Assembly: GCF_018598175.1 (NCBI RefSeq)
Contig: NZ_JAHESE010000011.1
Coordinates: forward strand, 1 to 64,000
Length of the DNA stretch: 64,000 nucleotides
Source of the DNA: Dawidia cretensis
Lineage (GTDB): Bacteria > Bacteroidota > Bacteroidia > Cytophagales > Cyclobacteriaceae
Direction of reading: 5' to 3'
Under the pieces are notes generated by a model. It was not told the DNA's origin. It ran no database searches and saw nothing but the letters and a program-made list of their open reading frames with translations. The translations under genes were made by a program, and so were the position numbers. The number at the start of each line of letters is the position of its first letter. The first letter of the stretch is position 1. Shown here in pieces: positions 52,274 through 60,539 of the stretch.

Positions 52274-53563
52274 TTATCCACGATTTCCTACTGGCACATA
52301 CGCACGCAGCCTCTCGCCGGTGTAGATCTGACGAGGCCGGCCGATAGGCTCTTTGTTCTCGCGCATTTCTTTCCACTGAGCGATCCAGCCGGGCAGACGA
52401 CCCATGGCAAACATGACGGTGAACAGGTCCGTCGGCAAACCCAGGGCACGGTAGATAATACCGGAGTAGAAATCTACGTTCGGGTAAAGCTTACGCTCGA
52501 TGAAGTACGAATCTTTCAGGGCTGCTTCTTCCAGCTTCTGGGCGATTTCCAGGACAGGGTCGTTAATGCCCAGCTTGGCCAGTACGTCGTCGGCAGCTTT
52601 CTTGATGATCTTCGCGCGCGGGTCGAAATTTTTGTATACGCGGTGACCGAAGCCCATCAGGCGGAACGGGTCGTTTTTGTCTTTGGCTTTGTTAATCCAC
52701 TTCTCGGTGTCGCCGCCGTCTTTCTTGATTTGCTCGAGCATTACGATCACTTCCTGGTTGGCACCGCCGTGCAACGGTCCCCACAGGGCATTCATGCCGG
52801 CCGACAGCGATGAGTAGATGCTGGCTTTCGAAGAACCTACGATCCGTACGGTAGATGTAGAGCAGTTTTGCTCGTGGTCGGCGTGCAGGATCAACAGTTT
52901 GTCCAATGCTGTGGCCACTACCGGGTCTACTTCATATTGTTCGGCCGGAAGGGCGAACATCATTTTGAGGAACCGTGAGCAGTAGTCGAGGGAGTTGTCC
53001 GGATAGTTTACCGGGTGCCCCACGGCATTCTTATAGGCCCACGCGGCAAATGTCGGCATCTTCGCCATGGACCGCACGATGCTGAGGTACACACCTTCGG
53101 CCGAGCGGTTCGGATCGAGCGATTCGGGATAGAAGGCAGTCTGCGAGCAGAACAGCGACGCCAGTACGCCCATGGGATGCGCGGTAGACGGGAAACCGTC
53201 CAGGATCTTTTTAATATCCTCGTGCACCAGGGTGTGTGTCTTGATGTCGTGTGAAAATGTGTTGTATTGTTGTTGACTGGGCAGCTCACCGAAGATCAAC
53301 AGATAGGCTACTTCCAGGAAGTTCGATTTCTCCGCGAGCTCCTCGATCGAATAACCGCGGTACCGCAGAATACCTTTGTCGCCGTCCAGGAAGGTGATGG
53401 CACTTTTGGTCGCTCCTGTATTTTTATAACCTAAGTCAAGCGTCACCGCGCCTGTCTTTTCGAGTAGCTCGGCGATGTCGATGCCCACTTCATTTTCCGA
53501 CCCTACCACCAGGGGCAACGTGTATGACTTTCCGTCAATAATTAGTTCAGCAGTTTTTGACAT
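52274..53563 (-). CDS. gltA: Citrate synthase
   Basis: 429 aa, type II hexameric-size enzyme. Catalytic His265 (ALWGPLHGGANQEV), His307 (MGFGHRVYKNFDPRAKI) and Asp364 (YPNVDFYSGIIYRALGLP); additional LHADHEQNCSTSTVRIVGSS (His227, His230). It condenses acetyl-CoA with oxaloacetate at entry of the citric-acid cycle. Single-gene transcript with its own promoter and terminator. Confidence 0.96.
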   Translation of the reverse strand: MSKTAELIIDGKSYTLPLVVGSENEVGIDIAELLEKTGAVTLDLGYKNTGATKSAITFLDGDKGILRYRGYSIEELAEKSNFLEVAYLLIFGELPSQQQYNTFSHDIKTHTLVHEDIKKILDGFPSTAHPMGVLASLFCSQTAFYPESLDPNRSAEGVYLSIVRSMAKMPTFAAWAYKNAVGHPVNYPDNSLDYCSRFLKMMFALPAEQYEVDPVVATALDKLLILHADHEQNCSTSTVRIVGSSKASIYSSLSAGMNALWGPLHGGANQEVIVMLEQIKKDGGDTEKWINKAKDKNDPFRLMGFGHRVYKNFDPRAKIIKKAADDVLAKLGINDPVLEIAQKLEEAALKDSYFIERKLYPNVDFYSGIIYRALGLPTDLFTVMFAMGRLPGWIAQWKEMRENKEPIGRPRQIYTGERLRAYVPVGNRG

Positions 53564-53589
53564 GTTTTTAATGATTGTTACAGCGGTTT

Positions 53590-53621
53590 TAAATATACAG
53601 GCTAGATTTTTGCAAGCGAAA
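53590..53621 (-). promoter_or_regulatory. Probable gltA promoter
   Basis: On the minus strand TTTC (53621-53618), 20-bp spacer and TATATTTA (53597-53590), each one base off the TTTG/TAnnTTTG consensus. It lies 27 bp before the start codon. Confidence 0.4.
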
Positions 53622-53647
53622 GGAATGTCTTAAAAAAAGCATTTTTT

Positions 53648-54466
53648 CTAATTATTGCCCAGAATCAGGGGTAGCCCGTCCTTCGACGATCCGACGATCA
53701 CGATCTTGCTGTTGGGGGATTTTGACAACTCCAACGTTGCCTCAATCCCTCTCATTTTCAATAGCTTATCCGACAAGCTGCTGTTCACGATGTTGTTGGC
53801 GCGGGCCTCGCCTTCGGCGGCAATGCGCTTCCGTTCAGCCTCGCTCTTCTCTTTGTCCAGCCGGAACTGATAGGCCAGCGCTTCTTGCTGCTGTTGAAGC
53901 TTACTTTCAATGGCTATACGAATCTGGTCGGGCAGTTGGATGGACTTGATGAGCAGGGCCACCATGGTGACATTGTTGGCGTGTAGTATTTTCTCCGACT
54001 CTTCTTTTATCGTGGCTTCCACCTCGGCGCGTTTGGTTGAATAGATCTCTTCAGCCGTGAACCGGCCCATCACCTGGCGTACGGTAGACCGGACCTCGGG
54101 TACGACCAATACGTTGATATAGTCGACGTTAAACTTCTCATAGATGTATCCGATCTTTTCCGGGATCGGTTTAAACCGAACAGAGATGTCTACGTGAATG
54201 GACAACCCGCTTTTATCGAGCACATCCATATTCTCGTCCTGCGACGTCTCCTGAACATCGTACACAAACACATCGTTCCACGGAGCTTTCATATGAAAGC
54301 CGGGTTGAGCAATGTGGTCTTTGTCCAGGCCATCGCCGAACTTGTAGAACACGACGGCGCGTTGAGTGGCGTTGACGGTAAAGAAGAGGCTTGAAGAGAT
54401 TCCCAGGAGTACAAAAAAAGCAATTACCCCCACGATGATCAGGGGTAGCATTCGACGATTGTTCAT
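53648..54466 (-). CDS. Prohibitin-like SPFH domain membrane protein
   Basis: 272 aa from the ATG at 54466; the 39 codons upstream in frame are not conserved in character. TM helix at about 8-30 (LIIVGVIAFFVLLGISSSLF), SPFH domain at about 32-200 (NATQRAVVFYKFGDGLDKDH, VLDKSGLSIHVDISVRFKPI, RSTVRQVMGRFTAEEIYSTK), then a coiled coil (SKLQQQQEALAYQFRLDKEK). SPFH proteins form ring assemblies at the inner membrane and influence membrane proteases and lipid domains. No NfeD partner or FtsH is adjacent. Confidence 0.88.
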   Translation of the reverse strand: MNNRRMLPLIIVGVIAFFVLLGISSSLFFTVNATQRAVVFYKFGDGLDKDHIAQPGFHMKAPWNDVFVYDVQETSQDENMDVLDKSGLSIHVDISVRFKPIPEKIGYIYEKFNVDYINVLVVPEVRSTVRQVMGRFTAEEIYSTKRAEVEATIKEESEKILHANNVTMVALLIKSIQLPDQIRIAIESKLQQQQEALAYQFRLDKEKSEAERKRIAAEGEARANNIVNSSLSDKLLKMRGIEATLELSKSPNSKIVIVGSSKDGLPLILGNN

Positions 54467-54697
54467 GATATAGGTATAAGTTTGTGGCTGGCTGGTATGG
54501 GCGCGGTCGCCGGGGTGGCAATGATCAAAGCTACGAATAAAATCGCTTTTGCGACCGAAACTTTTCCGTTTTCCCCATAGCAAACCACGATTTTATCTCC
54601 TATCTTGAAAAGGTTGAGCAGATTTTACGTTTTATCCCGCCGTTGTTTCATCCCCCTTGTATAGCTTGCACCCTGAAAGTTTGCTTCGGCCTACGGA

Positions 54698-57460
54698 ATG
54701 AATGTGAGTTGCTTCGCTTATGGTAAGCTTACGGATCTACGGAAGATGGTGCGCAGGGTAGGATACGGTTGTCTTTTATGGCTTGCCTGTACGGCAGCCT
54801 ATGCGCAAACGGCTCGCATCGAGGGCCTTGTCCGTGCATTTACACAAGCCACCGACGGTCGCGAGAAGTGCGACATTCTCCATCAGCTGACCGGCGAAAC
54901 CTGGGACTACAACTTCGAGACCGCCCTGGAGTACGCCAAAGATGCGCACAACTTTGCACGCCGCATCTCCTACGGCCGCGGCATAACGCTTGCCCTAACA
55001 GACATTGGCACGTACTATTACTTTACGGGCAACTACAAGCTTTCGATGAGCTATTACCGGCGGGCGCTCACCGCCTCGGCCGATAACCTGACGCAGCCGC
55101 CGTACCTGGCGGAGACCTATACCCGCATTGCCAACCTGCATCGCATTTACGCCAACTTCGACTCCTGCGAAGTGTACTTTCGCAAGGCCGAAGGCTGTCT
55201 GGAGGAACGGGCCATTACGTCGGCCCACGGCATGCTCTACCACAACCGTGGCCTGGTGAAATACGAGCTGTCGGCGTTTGAAGAAGCACGCCACTACTTC
55301 CGCCAGGCGCTGCAGATACGGCTGGCCCTGGGCGACAGCATGGCCTGTGGCGAGTCGTGGAAGACGATCGGTGTAACCCACACCGCCATGCATGCCTTCG
55401 ACTCGGCGGCGTACTACTTCCGCAAGGTCCGCGGGCTGGCGCTTCGTCATAACAATCTGGAATTACTGATGTTCTATAACCTGCATCAGGGGGAGGTCTT
55501 CTTCGGACAGAGTGACTTTTTGCAAGCCATGCGGATGTTCAACGTAGCCGTTGACTCCCTCAATCACCATCCCTTTAAACGCTACCAGGCCATCGTGCTG
55601 AAGAACATTGGTCGCATCTTCGAAACACAGGGCGACTATCAAAACGCCCTCGACTTCTTTTATCGGTCATTGAAAATAGACGAGTCGGCCGAGCACCGGC
55701 AGGAAGCAGCCCGCACGTACATACAGATGGGCTGGGTGCACGCCGAGCAACGCGATATCCCCAAGGCCTACATGCGTGCCAATGGTGCCCGCAAAATCTT
55801 CCGCGCGATTGGCGACCAGGCAGGCCTCGCGCAGTTCTATACGCTGCGCGGTTACATTGGCCGCCGCGAAGGGCGCCTGACCGAGGCGCTACACGACTAC
55901 GATTCTGCGCTGGCCATCCTGGCGCGGGTAAATCTGCCCGTGTTGGAAGGCACGGTCTACGACCACAAGGCGCAGATATTGCTGCAACAGGGCAACTACG
56001 TGGACGCTATACGGTACGAGACCCGGGTCTATACGCTGGCTGATCAATACAAAGACCACGCCGGCCTGGCCTGGTACTATAATACGATGGCGAAGATCAT
56101 GCTGGCCCAAAAGGAATATGGCCAGGCCGAACACTTTGCGTTGGCCGCGCTCGAGCAACTCAAGACCGTCAACTCGGCCGACCTGATGCGGGATGTATAT
56201 AGCAACTTGTCGGCGTTATACCGGGGCAGCGGCCGCTATGAAAAAGCCATGGAGTTTTACGAGGCCTACATCCACATCAGCGACAGCCTCTATACCGGCG
56301 CGGTCGCTACGCGCCAGGCGGAGCTCAACGTCCTGTATCAATTGGAAAAGAACGAGCAGGAGATTGGTGTGTTGAATCAGCAAAACAACATGCAGCAGTC
56401 TTTGCTGGCCGCCCAGAAAAGCCGGCTGCGTTTTCAGAATACGGTGCTGATCCTGGCCGTTCTTGCCTGTATATTGATGGCCGTGTTGGTGGTGATCTTC
56501 TTTCGCTACAACCGCACGAAGAGCAAAGCCAACGAAGAGCTGAGCCGGCTGAACCGCGAGATCGTTGAACAGAAAGAAGAGATACAAGCCCAGTCCGAAG
56601 AGCTGAGTGGCGCCAACCGCGCCCTGGTACGCCTGAACATGGAGCTGACAGAAAAGACCGAGGAGATCCAGGCCCAGTCCGAAGAGCTGCGCGAAACGAA
56701 TGAGATGATCGTAGAGATCAACCGTGACCTCGACCTGAGCGTGACCAAACGTACTGCCCAGTTAAAAGAAGCCTACAAAGAGCTGGATACATTTTTCTAT
56801 CGCTCGTCACACGACTTCCGCCGGCCACTGACCACGTTTATGGGATTGGCTGAAGTGGCAAAGATTACCGTAAAAGACAAGACAGCGCTCGAACTGTTTG
56901 ACAAAGTAAAGGAGACAGCCCGCAGCCTGGATAAGATGCTGGTGAAGCTGCAATCCATCAGCGACGTGGGGGCGCAGGAGCTTGTGTACAAAGAAGTATT
57001 GGTAGAGGAGCTGTTTCATACCGTATGCAAAGGCTTTCGCGACGAGCTCGACCAACGCGGTATCATTACCACCTGTGTGATCTCCCTGCCGGAAGCGTTT
57101 GTGTCATACCCTGCGATGATCCGGATCATTCTGGAAAACCTGGTAGAGAATTCCATTCAGTTCGCCACACCCTATAAACCGCACATCACCCTGCGGGCCT
57201 ACCAGGTGGGTACGGACTGTATCATTGAAGCAGAAGACAACGGGCAGGGTATACAAAAAGATCTGGGCGATCGCATCTTTGACATGTATTTCCGTGGTAG
57301 CGAACGTTCCAAGGGTAACGGCCTGGGATTGTATATCGTGAAGAAGGCTGTTGAGAAGCTTAAGGGGACTATTCGCGTGGACACAACGGTGGTTGCGGGC
57401 GCAAAGTTTATCCTCGCGTTTCCATTGCACGACGATCGGTGGCCAGTCCTGCCGCGGTAA
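54698..57460 (+). CDS. TPR-containing hybrid-free sensor histidine kinase
   Basis: 920 aa. Signal peptide ending AYAQ near residue 37; an internal ATG at 54746 is another possible start. About ten TPR repeats span 75-560 (for example AIVLKNIGRIFETQGDYQNA). TM at about 586-608 (TVLILAVLACILMAVLVVIF), then a coiled coil with the ten-residue word EEIQAQSEEL occurring twice, then a HisKA domain with His705 in FFYRSSHDFRRPLTTFMGL and HATPase with N-box ILENLVENSIQFA, DNGQGIQ and GNGLGLYIVKKAVE. No response regulator adjoins, so the partner is elsewhere. Confidence 0.88.
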   Translation: MNVSCFAYGKLTDLRKMVRRVGYGCLLWLACTAAYAQTARIEGLVRAFTQATDGREKCDILHQLTGETWDYNFETALEYAKDAHNFARRISYGRGITLALTDIGTYYYFTGNYKLSMSYYRRALTASADNLTQPPYLAETYTRIANLHRIYANFDSCEVYFRKAEGCLEERAITSAHGMLYHNRGLVKYELSAFEEARHYFRQALQIRLALGDSMACGESWKTIGVTHTAMHAFDSAAYYFRKVRGLALRHNNLELLMFYNLHQGEVFFGQSDFLQAMRMFNVAVDSLNHHPFKRYQAIVLKNIGRIFETQGDYQNALDFFYRSLKIDESAEHRQEAARTYIQMGWVHAEQRDIPKAYMRANGARKIFRAIGDQAGLAQFYTLRGYIGRREGRLTEALHDYDSALAILARVNLPVLEGTVYDHKAQILLQQGNYVDAIRYETRVYTLADQYKDHAGLAWYYNTMAKIMLAQKEYGQAEHFALAALEQLKTVNSADLMRDVYSNLSALYRGSGRYEKAMEFYEAYIHISDSLYTGAVATRQAELNVLYQLEKNEQEIGVLNQQNNMQQSLLAAQKSRLRFQNTVLILAVLACILMAVLVVIFFRYNRTKSKANEELSRLNREIVEQKEEIQAQSEELSGANRALVRLNMELTEKTEEIQAQSEELRETNEMIVEINRDLDLSVTKRTAQLKEAYKELDTFFYRSSHDFRRPLTTFMGLAEVAKITVKDKTALELFDKVKETARSLDKMLVKLQSISDVGAQELVYKEVLVEELFHTVCKGFRDELDQRGIITTCVISLPEAFVSYPAMIRIILENLVENSIQFATPYKPHITLRAYQVGTDCIIEAEDNGQGIQKDLGDRIFDMYFRGSERSKGNGLGLYIVKKAVEKLKGTIRVDTTVVAGAKFILAFPLHDDRWPVLPR

Positions 57461-57559
57461 CTTTTTGTGTGGAAAAACACGGGCAGCATGGGGAGATGCG
57501 GCCCGGGATTCGCTTTATTAGTCAGAAAAGGCTATCTTGTCTATTCACCTAAACACTTC

Positions 57560-58606
57560 ATGAAGCCAGTTACCGTTCTCACACTCGTCGATCCAGTAGC
57601 CAATTCGAATCCCGTTTACAATGCTTTCGACCGGTTTTGGTTAAAACGTATCAACGATCCGCGCGACCTTCCCTTTATCTACCTAACGATAAAGATTTCC
57701 CTAACGATGGTGCCTGCGGGCATTCTGTTGTTCTTGCCGTTTATCACGGGCTGGGTATGGTGGGCCGTAGCAGCGGTATATTTCATGTTTAATAACTTTA
57801 TGTTTAAAGGGCCGTTCGGCCTGATGCTACATTGCAGCAGTCATCGTCCGTTATTCAATACGCAAAATGCGTTTCTGAATAAATACCTTCCGTGGGTGCT
57901 CAGCCCATTCTTTGGACAAACGCCGGAGACCTATGCGGCCCACCACCTGGCGATGCACCACCGTGAGAATAACATGGAGAATGATCTGAGCTCGACGATG
58001 CAATATCAGCGCGACAGCCTTCGGTCCTTTTTGGTTTATTTTTCTAAATTCTTCTTTACTGTGATCCCCTCCCTGGCGTGGTACTTCAACGAGCGAAGCC
58101 AGGTCGCGCTGCGCAACAGAGTCATTCGCGGTGAGCTTGTATTTTTTGGAGCTTGTATCGGCCTTTGTTTTATCAGCTGGCAAGCAACGGTATGGGTATT
58201 TCTACTGCCGCTGCTAATCTCGCGCATCGTCATGATGGTGGGCAACTGGGCGCAGCATTCGTTTATCGACGCCGAGGACCCGGGTAATTTTTATAAGAAC
58301 AGTATCACCTGCGTGAACACGCCGTACAACAAAAAATGCTGGAACGACGGCTACCACATTAGCCATCACATCAAGCCCGCCTTGCATTGGACACTGCATC
58401 CCGAGCACCTGCAAACGAACTTACGTGACTATGCCGAGAACAAGGCATTGGTATTCGAGGGTATCCACTTTCTGCATGTGTGGTGGTATCTCATGAACAA
58501 AGACTACGAAAAGCTGGCGAAACGGGTGGTCAATGTGCACGGTATGTTCGCCTCCGAACAGGAGGTGATCGATCTGATGAAACGGCGGGCACGCGTTATT
58601 GCATAG
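57560..58606 (+). CDS. Membrane fatty acid desaturase
   Basis: 348 aa from the ATG at 57560; an in-frame ATG at 57467 adds 31 unlikely residues. Three histidine boxes for the di-iron centre: HCSSH (GLMLHCSSHRPLF), HHLAMHHREN and the late HISHHIKPALHW, plus WAQHSFIDAE. Four or more TM helices in between. It introduces a double bond into fatty acyl chains or a related lipid. Alone between a histidine kinase and a DUF4407 gene. Confidence 0.85.
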   Translation: MKPVTVLTLVDPVANSNPVYNAFDRFWLKRINDPRDLPFIYLTIKISLTMVPAGILLFLPFITGWVWWAVAAVYFMFNNFMFKGPFGLMLHCSSHRPLFNTQNAFLNKYLPWVLSPFFGQTPETYAAHHLAMHHRENNMENDLSSTMQYQRDSLRSFLVYFSKFFFTVIPSLAWYFNERSQVALRNRVIRGELVFFGACIGLCFISWQATVWVFLLPLLISRIVMMVGNWAQHSFIDAEDPGNFYKNSITCVNTPYNKKCWNDGYHISHHIKPALHWTLHPEHLQTNLRDYAENKALVFEGIHFLHVWWYLMNKDYEKLAKRVVNVHGMFASEQEVIDLMKRRARVIA

Positions 58607-58774
58607 CCCATAATTTTTTTTGAGAAGATCGCCGAGGTGAACACCGGACTGTTCATATTTGTGCAGCGTAACGGTTCAGGAACGCCGCCAGCGTTCTATA
58701 GACGCTGATTCCGGATGTGGCCTGAGGATTGTGACACCATACAATATCGCTGAATCACCCTGCGTTTATCCTGC

Positions 58775-59824
58775 ATGCAAAAAATAACAGACTTCTTCCT
58801 GTGGTGCTCGGGTGCCGACCGACGCATCCTTGAAAAATGCCAATCGGAAACCAGCAAATACGTCGGCATTGGCGCGACGATCTTTTTTACGGGGCTGTTT
58901 GCTGCAGCTTCGGGTGGGTATGCATTATATACCATTTTTGATAGTGTGTGGATTGCGGCCTTTTTCGCGGTTTTGTGGGGCCTGATGATCTTTAACCTCG
59001 ACAGGTTTATCGTTTGCAGCATGCGGAAGGAAGGCAATGGCCGGCGCGAGCTGCTGATGGCGTCGCCGCGGATCATCCTGGCCGTGTTGATCTCCATCGT
59101 TATTGCCAAGCCCCTGGAGCTAAAGATCTTTCAAAAGGAGATTGAGCCCGAGCTGATCGTCATGGAGCAGCAAAAGTATCGCGAGCAGGAAGTCCAGGTC
59201 ACGGCACGTTTTCAACCTTTTCGTGATAGTCTCAGCGCACAGGTGCAAATATTGAAAGCAGAGATCGTCGCCAAGGAAGTCATTCGCAATGACCGCGTGC
59301 GCCTGGCGCGTGAGGAGGCCGACGGCACCGGCGGCAGCCGCAAGAAGAACTTAGGGCCGATCTATAAAGTAAAAAAAGCCGACGCCGACCGGGCCGAGTC
59401 GGAATTGGCAGCCGTTACGGAAGCCAACCAGGCGCGTATCTACCAATTAGAGAAAGGCATTGCCGAACAGGACTCGTCGTTAAGCCGCGCCCTGGTGGCA
59501 CTGGAGCGGAGCAGCATGAATGGCCCTGCGGCGCGCATGGAAGCGATGGATCGTCTTACGGGGTCCAGCAGCGCCATGGCCTGGGCGCACTGGTTTATCA
59601 TGCTGTTGTTTATTGCTATTGAAACGGCGCCGGTGTTTGTGAAGCTGATTTCCGGCAAGGGGCCTTATGATAACCTGTTGAAAGTAGAAGAACACCAGTT
59701 TACCGTGCACGAGATAGAGGAGCTGGCGCGGATGAATACTACGGCCAAGGAACGTACCGCCAATTATCCCCAGCACGAACGCACTTTTATTGCCGGGAGA
59801 CTGGATGCCGAAATAGAGCCTTGA
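58775..59824 (+). CDS. DUF4407 membrane protein
   Basis: 349 aa. TM helices at about 30-52, 58-76 and 95-112 (IFFTGLFAAASGGYALYTIF, VWIAAFFAVLWGLMIFNLDR, ASPRIILAVLISIVIAKPLE) with the family motif FNLDRFIV. A cytoplasmic or periplasmic coiled coil follows (about 135-265), then another TM at about 270-290 (WAHWFIMLLFIAIETAPVFV) and the ETAPVFVKLIS motif. DUF4407 function is unknown; similar coiled-coil TM proteins in bacteria occur with gliding or envelope systems. Confidence 0.85.
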   Translation: MQKITDFFLWCSGADRRILEKCQSETSKYVGIGATIFFTGLFAAASGGYALYTIFDSVWIAAFFAVLWGLMIFNLDRFIVCSMRKEGNGRRELLMASPRIILAVLISIVIAKPLELKIFQKEIEPELIVMEQQKYREQEVQVTARFQPFRDSLSAQVQILKAEIVAKEVIRNDRVRLAREEADGTGGSRKKNLGPIYKVKKADADRAESELAAVTEANQARIYQLEKGIAEQDSSLSRALVALERSSMNGPAARMEAMDRLTGSSSAMAWAHWFIMLLFIAIETAPVFVKLISGKGPYDNLLKVEEHQFTVHEIEELARMNTTAKERTANYPQHERTFIAGRLDAEIEP

Positions 59825-59862
59825 TGCCATTAATAATGTCTTGAAAAGGCGCCAATAGGGGG

Positions 59863-60105
59863 GATGAGCTAGTCTTGAGCTAGAGTCTACCTAGAGTTAA
59901 GCTAGTCATAAGCTAGTGCTAAAAGGACCAGGATAACTGGCGGATATCAAGCGCTTAGCTTCCGCCGAAACCCTTTGTGCGATGCCGGTCTGGAGACTGG
60001 AATGGGATCAACAGCGGGGATTTCTCCGAGTATAGCCCGAGTATAGTCCGTATTGAGCCCGACATATCCCCGTGCTAGAAGGACGGGGATATGTGGGGGC
60101 ATCGC
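59863..60105 (+). repeat. Repeat-rich, hairpin-dense intergenic element
   Basis: AGCTAG occurs four times in the first 55 bp, and CCGAGTATAG occurs twice near 60026-60046. Two larger imperfect copies are visible: GTGCTAAAAGGACCAGGATA (about 59914) and GTGCTAGAAGGACGGGGATA (about 60070). Hairpins include ACATATCCCCGT with ACGGGGATATGT (12-bp perfect stem, loop GCTAGAAGG, about 60062-60094) and GGCGGA with TCCGCC around an AAGCGCTT palindrome (59940-59967). GCGATGCC (about 59980) faces GGCATCGC (about 60099). No coding potential. Confidence 0.6.
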
Positions 60106-60472
60106 CGCTTAACCTCCAGCCGTTCTCCCAGGTTGATGAGATGAACGACCCGATCCGAAATCGTTGGAAATTATCGCAACTATCTTACTTACAATTAATT
60201 AGATGGATTTATGCAGATGGCTGGTTTGGGCGTATCGATGACCGGTCATCACATTGTATCGAAGAATTTCGATTTTTTCTGGGCGAAGTTATTGTTTATA
60301 ATCCCATAAACTCTACCTTAGCTATAGATATGACCAGTAAAGCCCCATTTTACGCTGCCCAAAACGTGACACCTTCTATGAAGATGTGTTGGTGTAAGCG
60401 TTTCTTGCGGGTTGCAGGAGCTTGGAAACGTGATGGTCTATAATACAAGAAAAGAGACAACACATTTATAAC
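60106..60472 (+). other. Leader region of the sulfite reductase operon
   Basis: AT-rich. A plus-strand open frame from 60141 to 60443 (begins MNDPIRNRWKLSQLSYLQLI) has no recognisable family and I do not call it a gene. A perfect 14-bp palindrome GATGACCGGTCATC lies at 60237-60250 and could be an operator. I looked for SAM-I, cobalamin and molybdenum riboswitch landmarks and saw none. Confidence 0.35.
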
Positions 60473-60510
60473 GAGCCTTTCCTGCAAGCTGGAAAGGCTC
60501 TTTTATTTTA
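60473..60510 (+). terminator. Terminator or attenuator just before the sulfite reductase gene
   Basis: GAGCCTTTCC (60473-60482) and GGAAAGGCTC (60491-60500) form a perfect 10-bp stem with loop TGCAAGCT, followed by TTTTATTTTA. The reductase ATG is only 29 bp further, leaving no room for a normal promoter in between. So it is either an attenuator in the leader or the end of an unrecognised upstream transcript. Confidence 0.7.
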
Positions 60511-60539
60511 ACAGAAAACCGAACAAACAGCCCTTAGCC

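Noticed and set aside
60141-60443. 100-codon open frame in the sulfite reductase leader
   Set aside because: No recognisable motif, no ribosome-binding site, cysteine and tryptophan cluster oddly near the end; it may be leader RNA.
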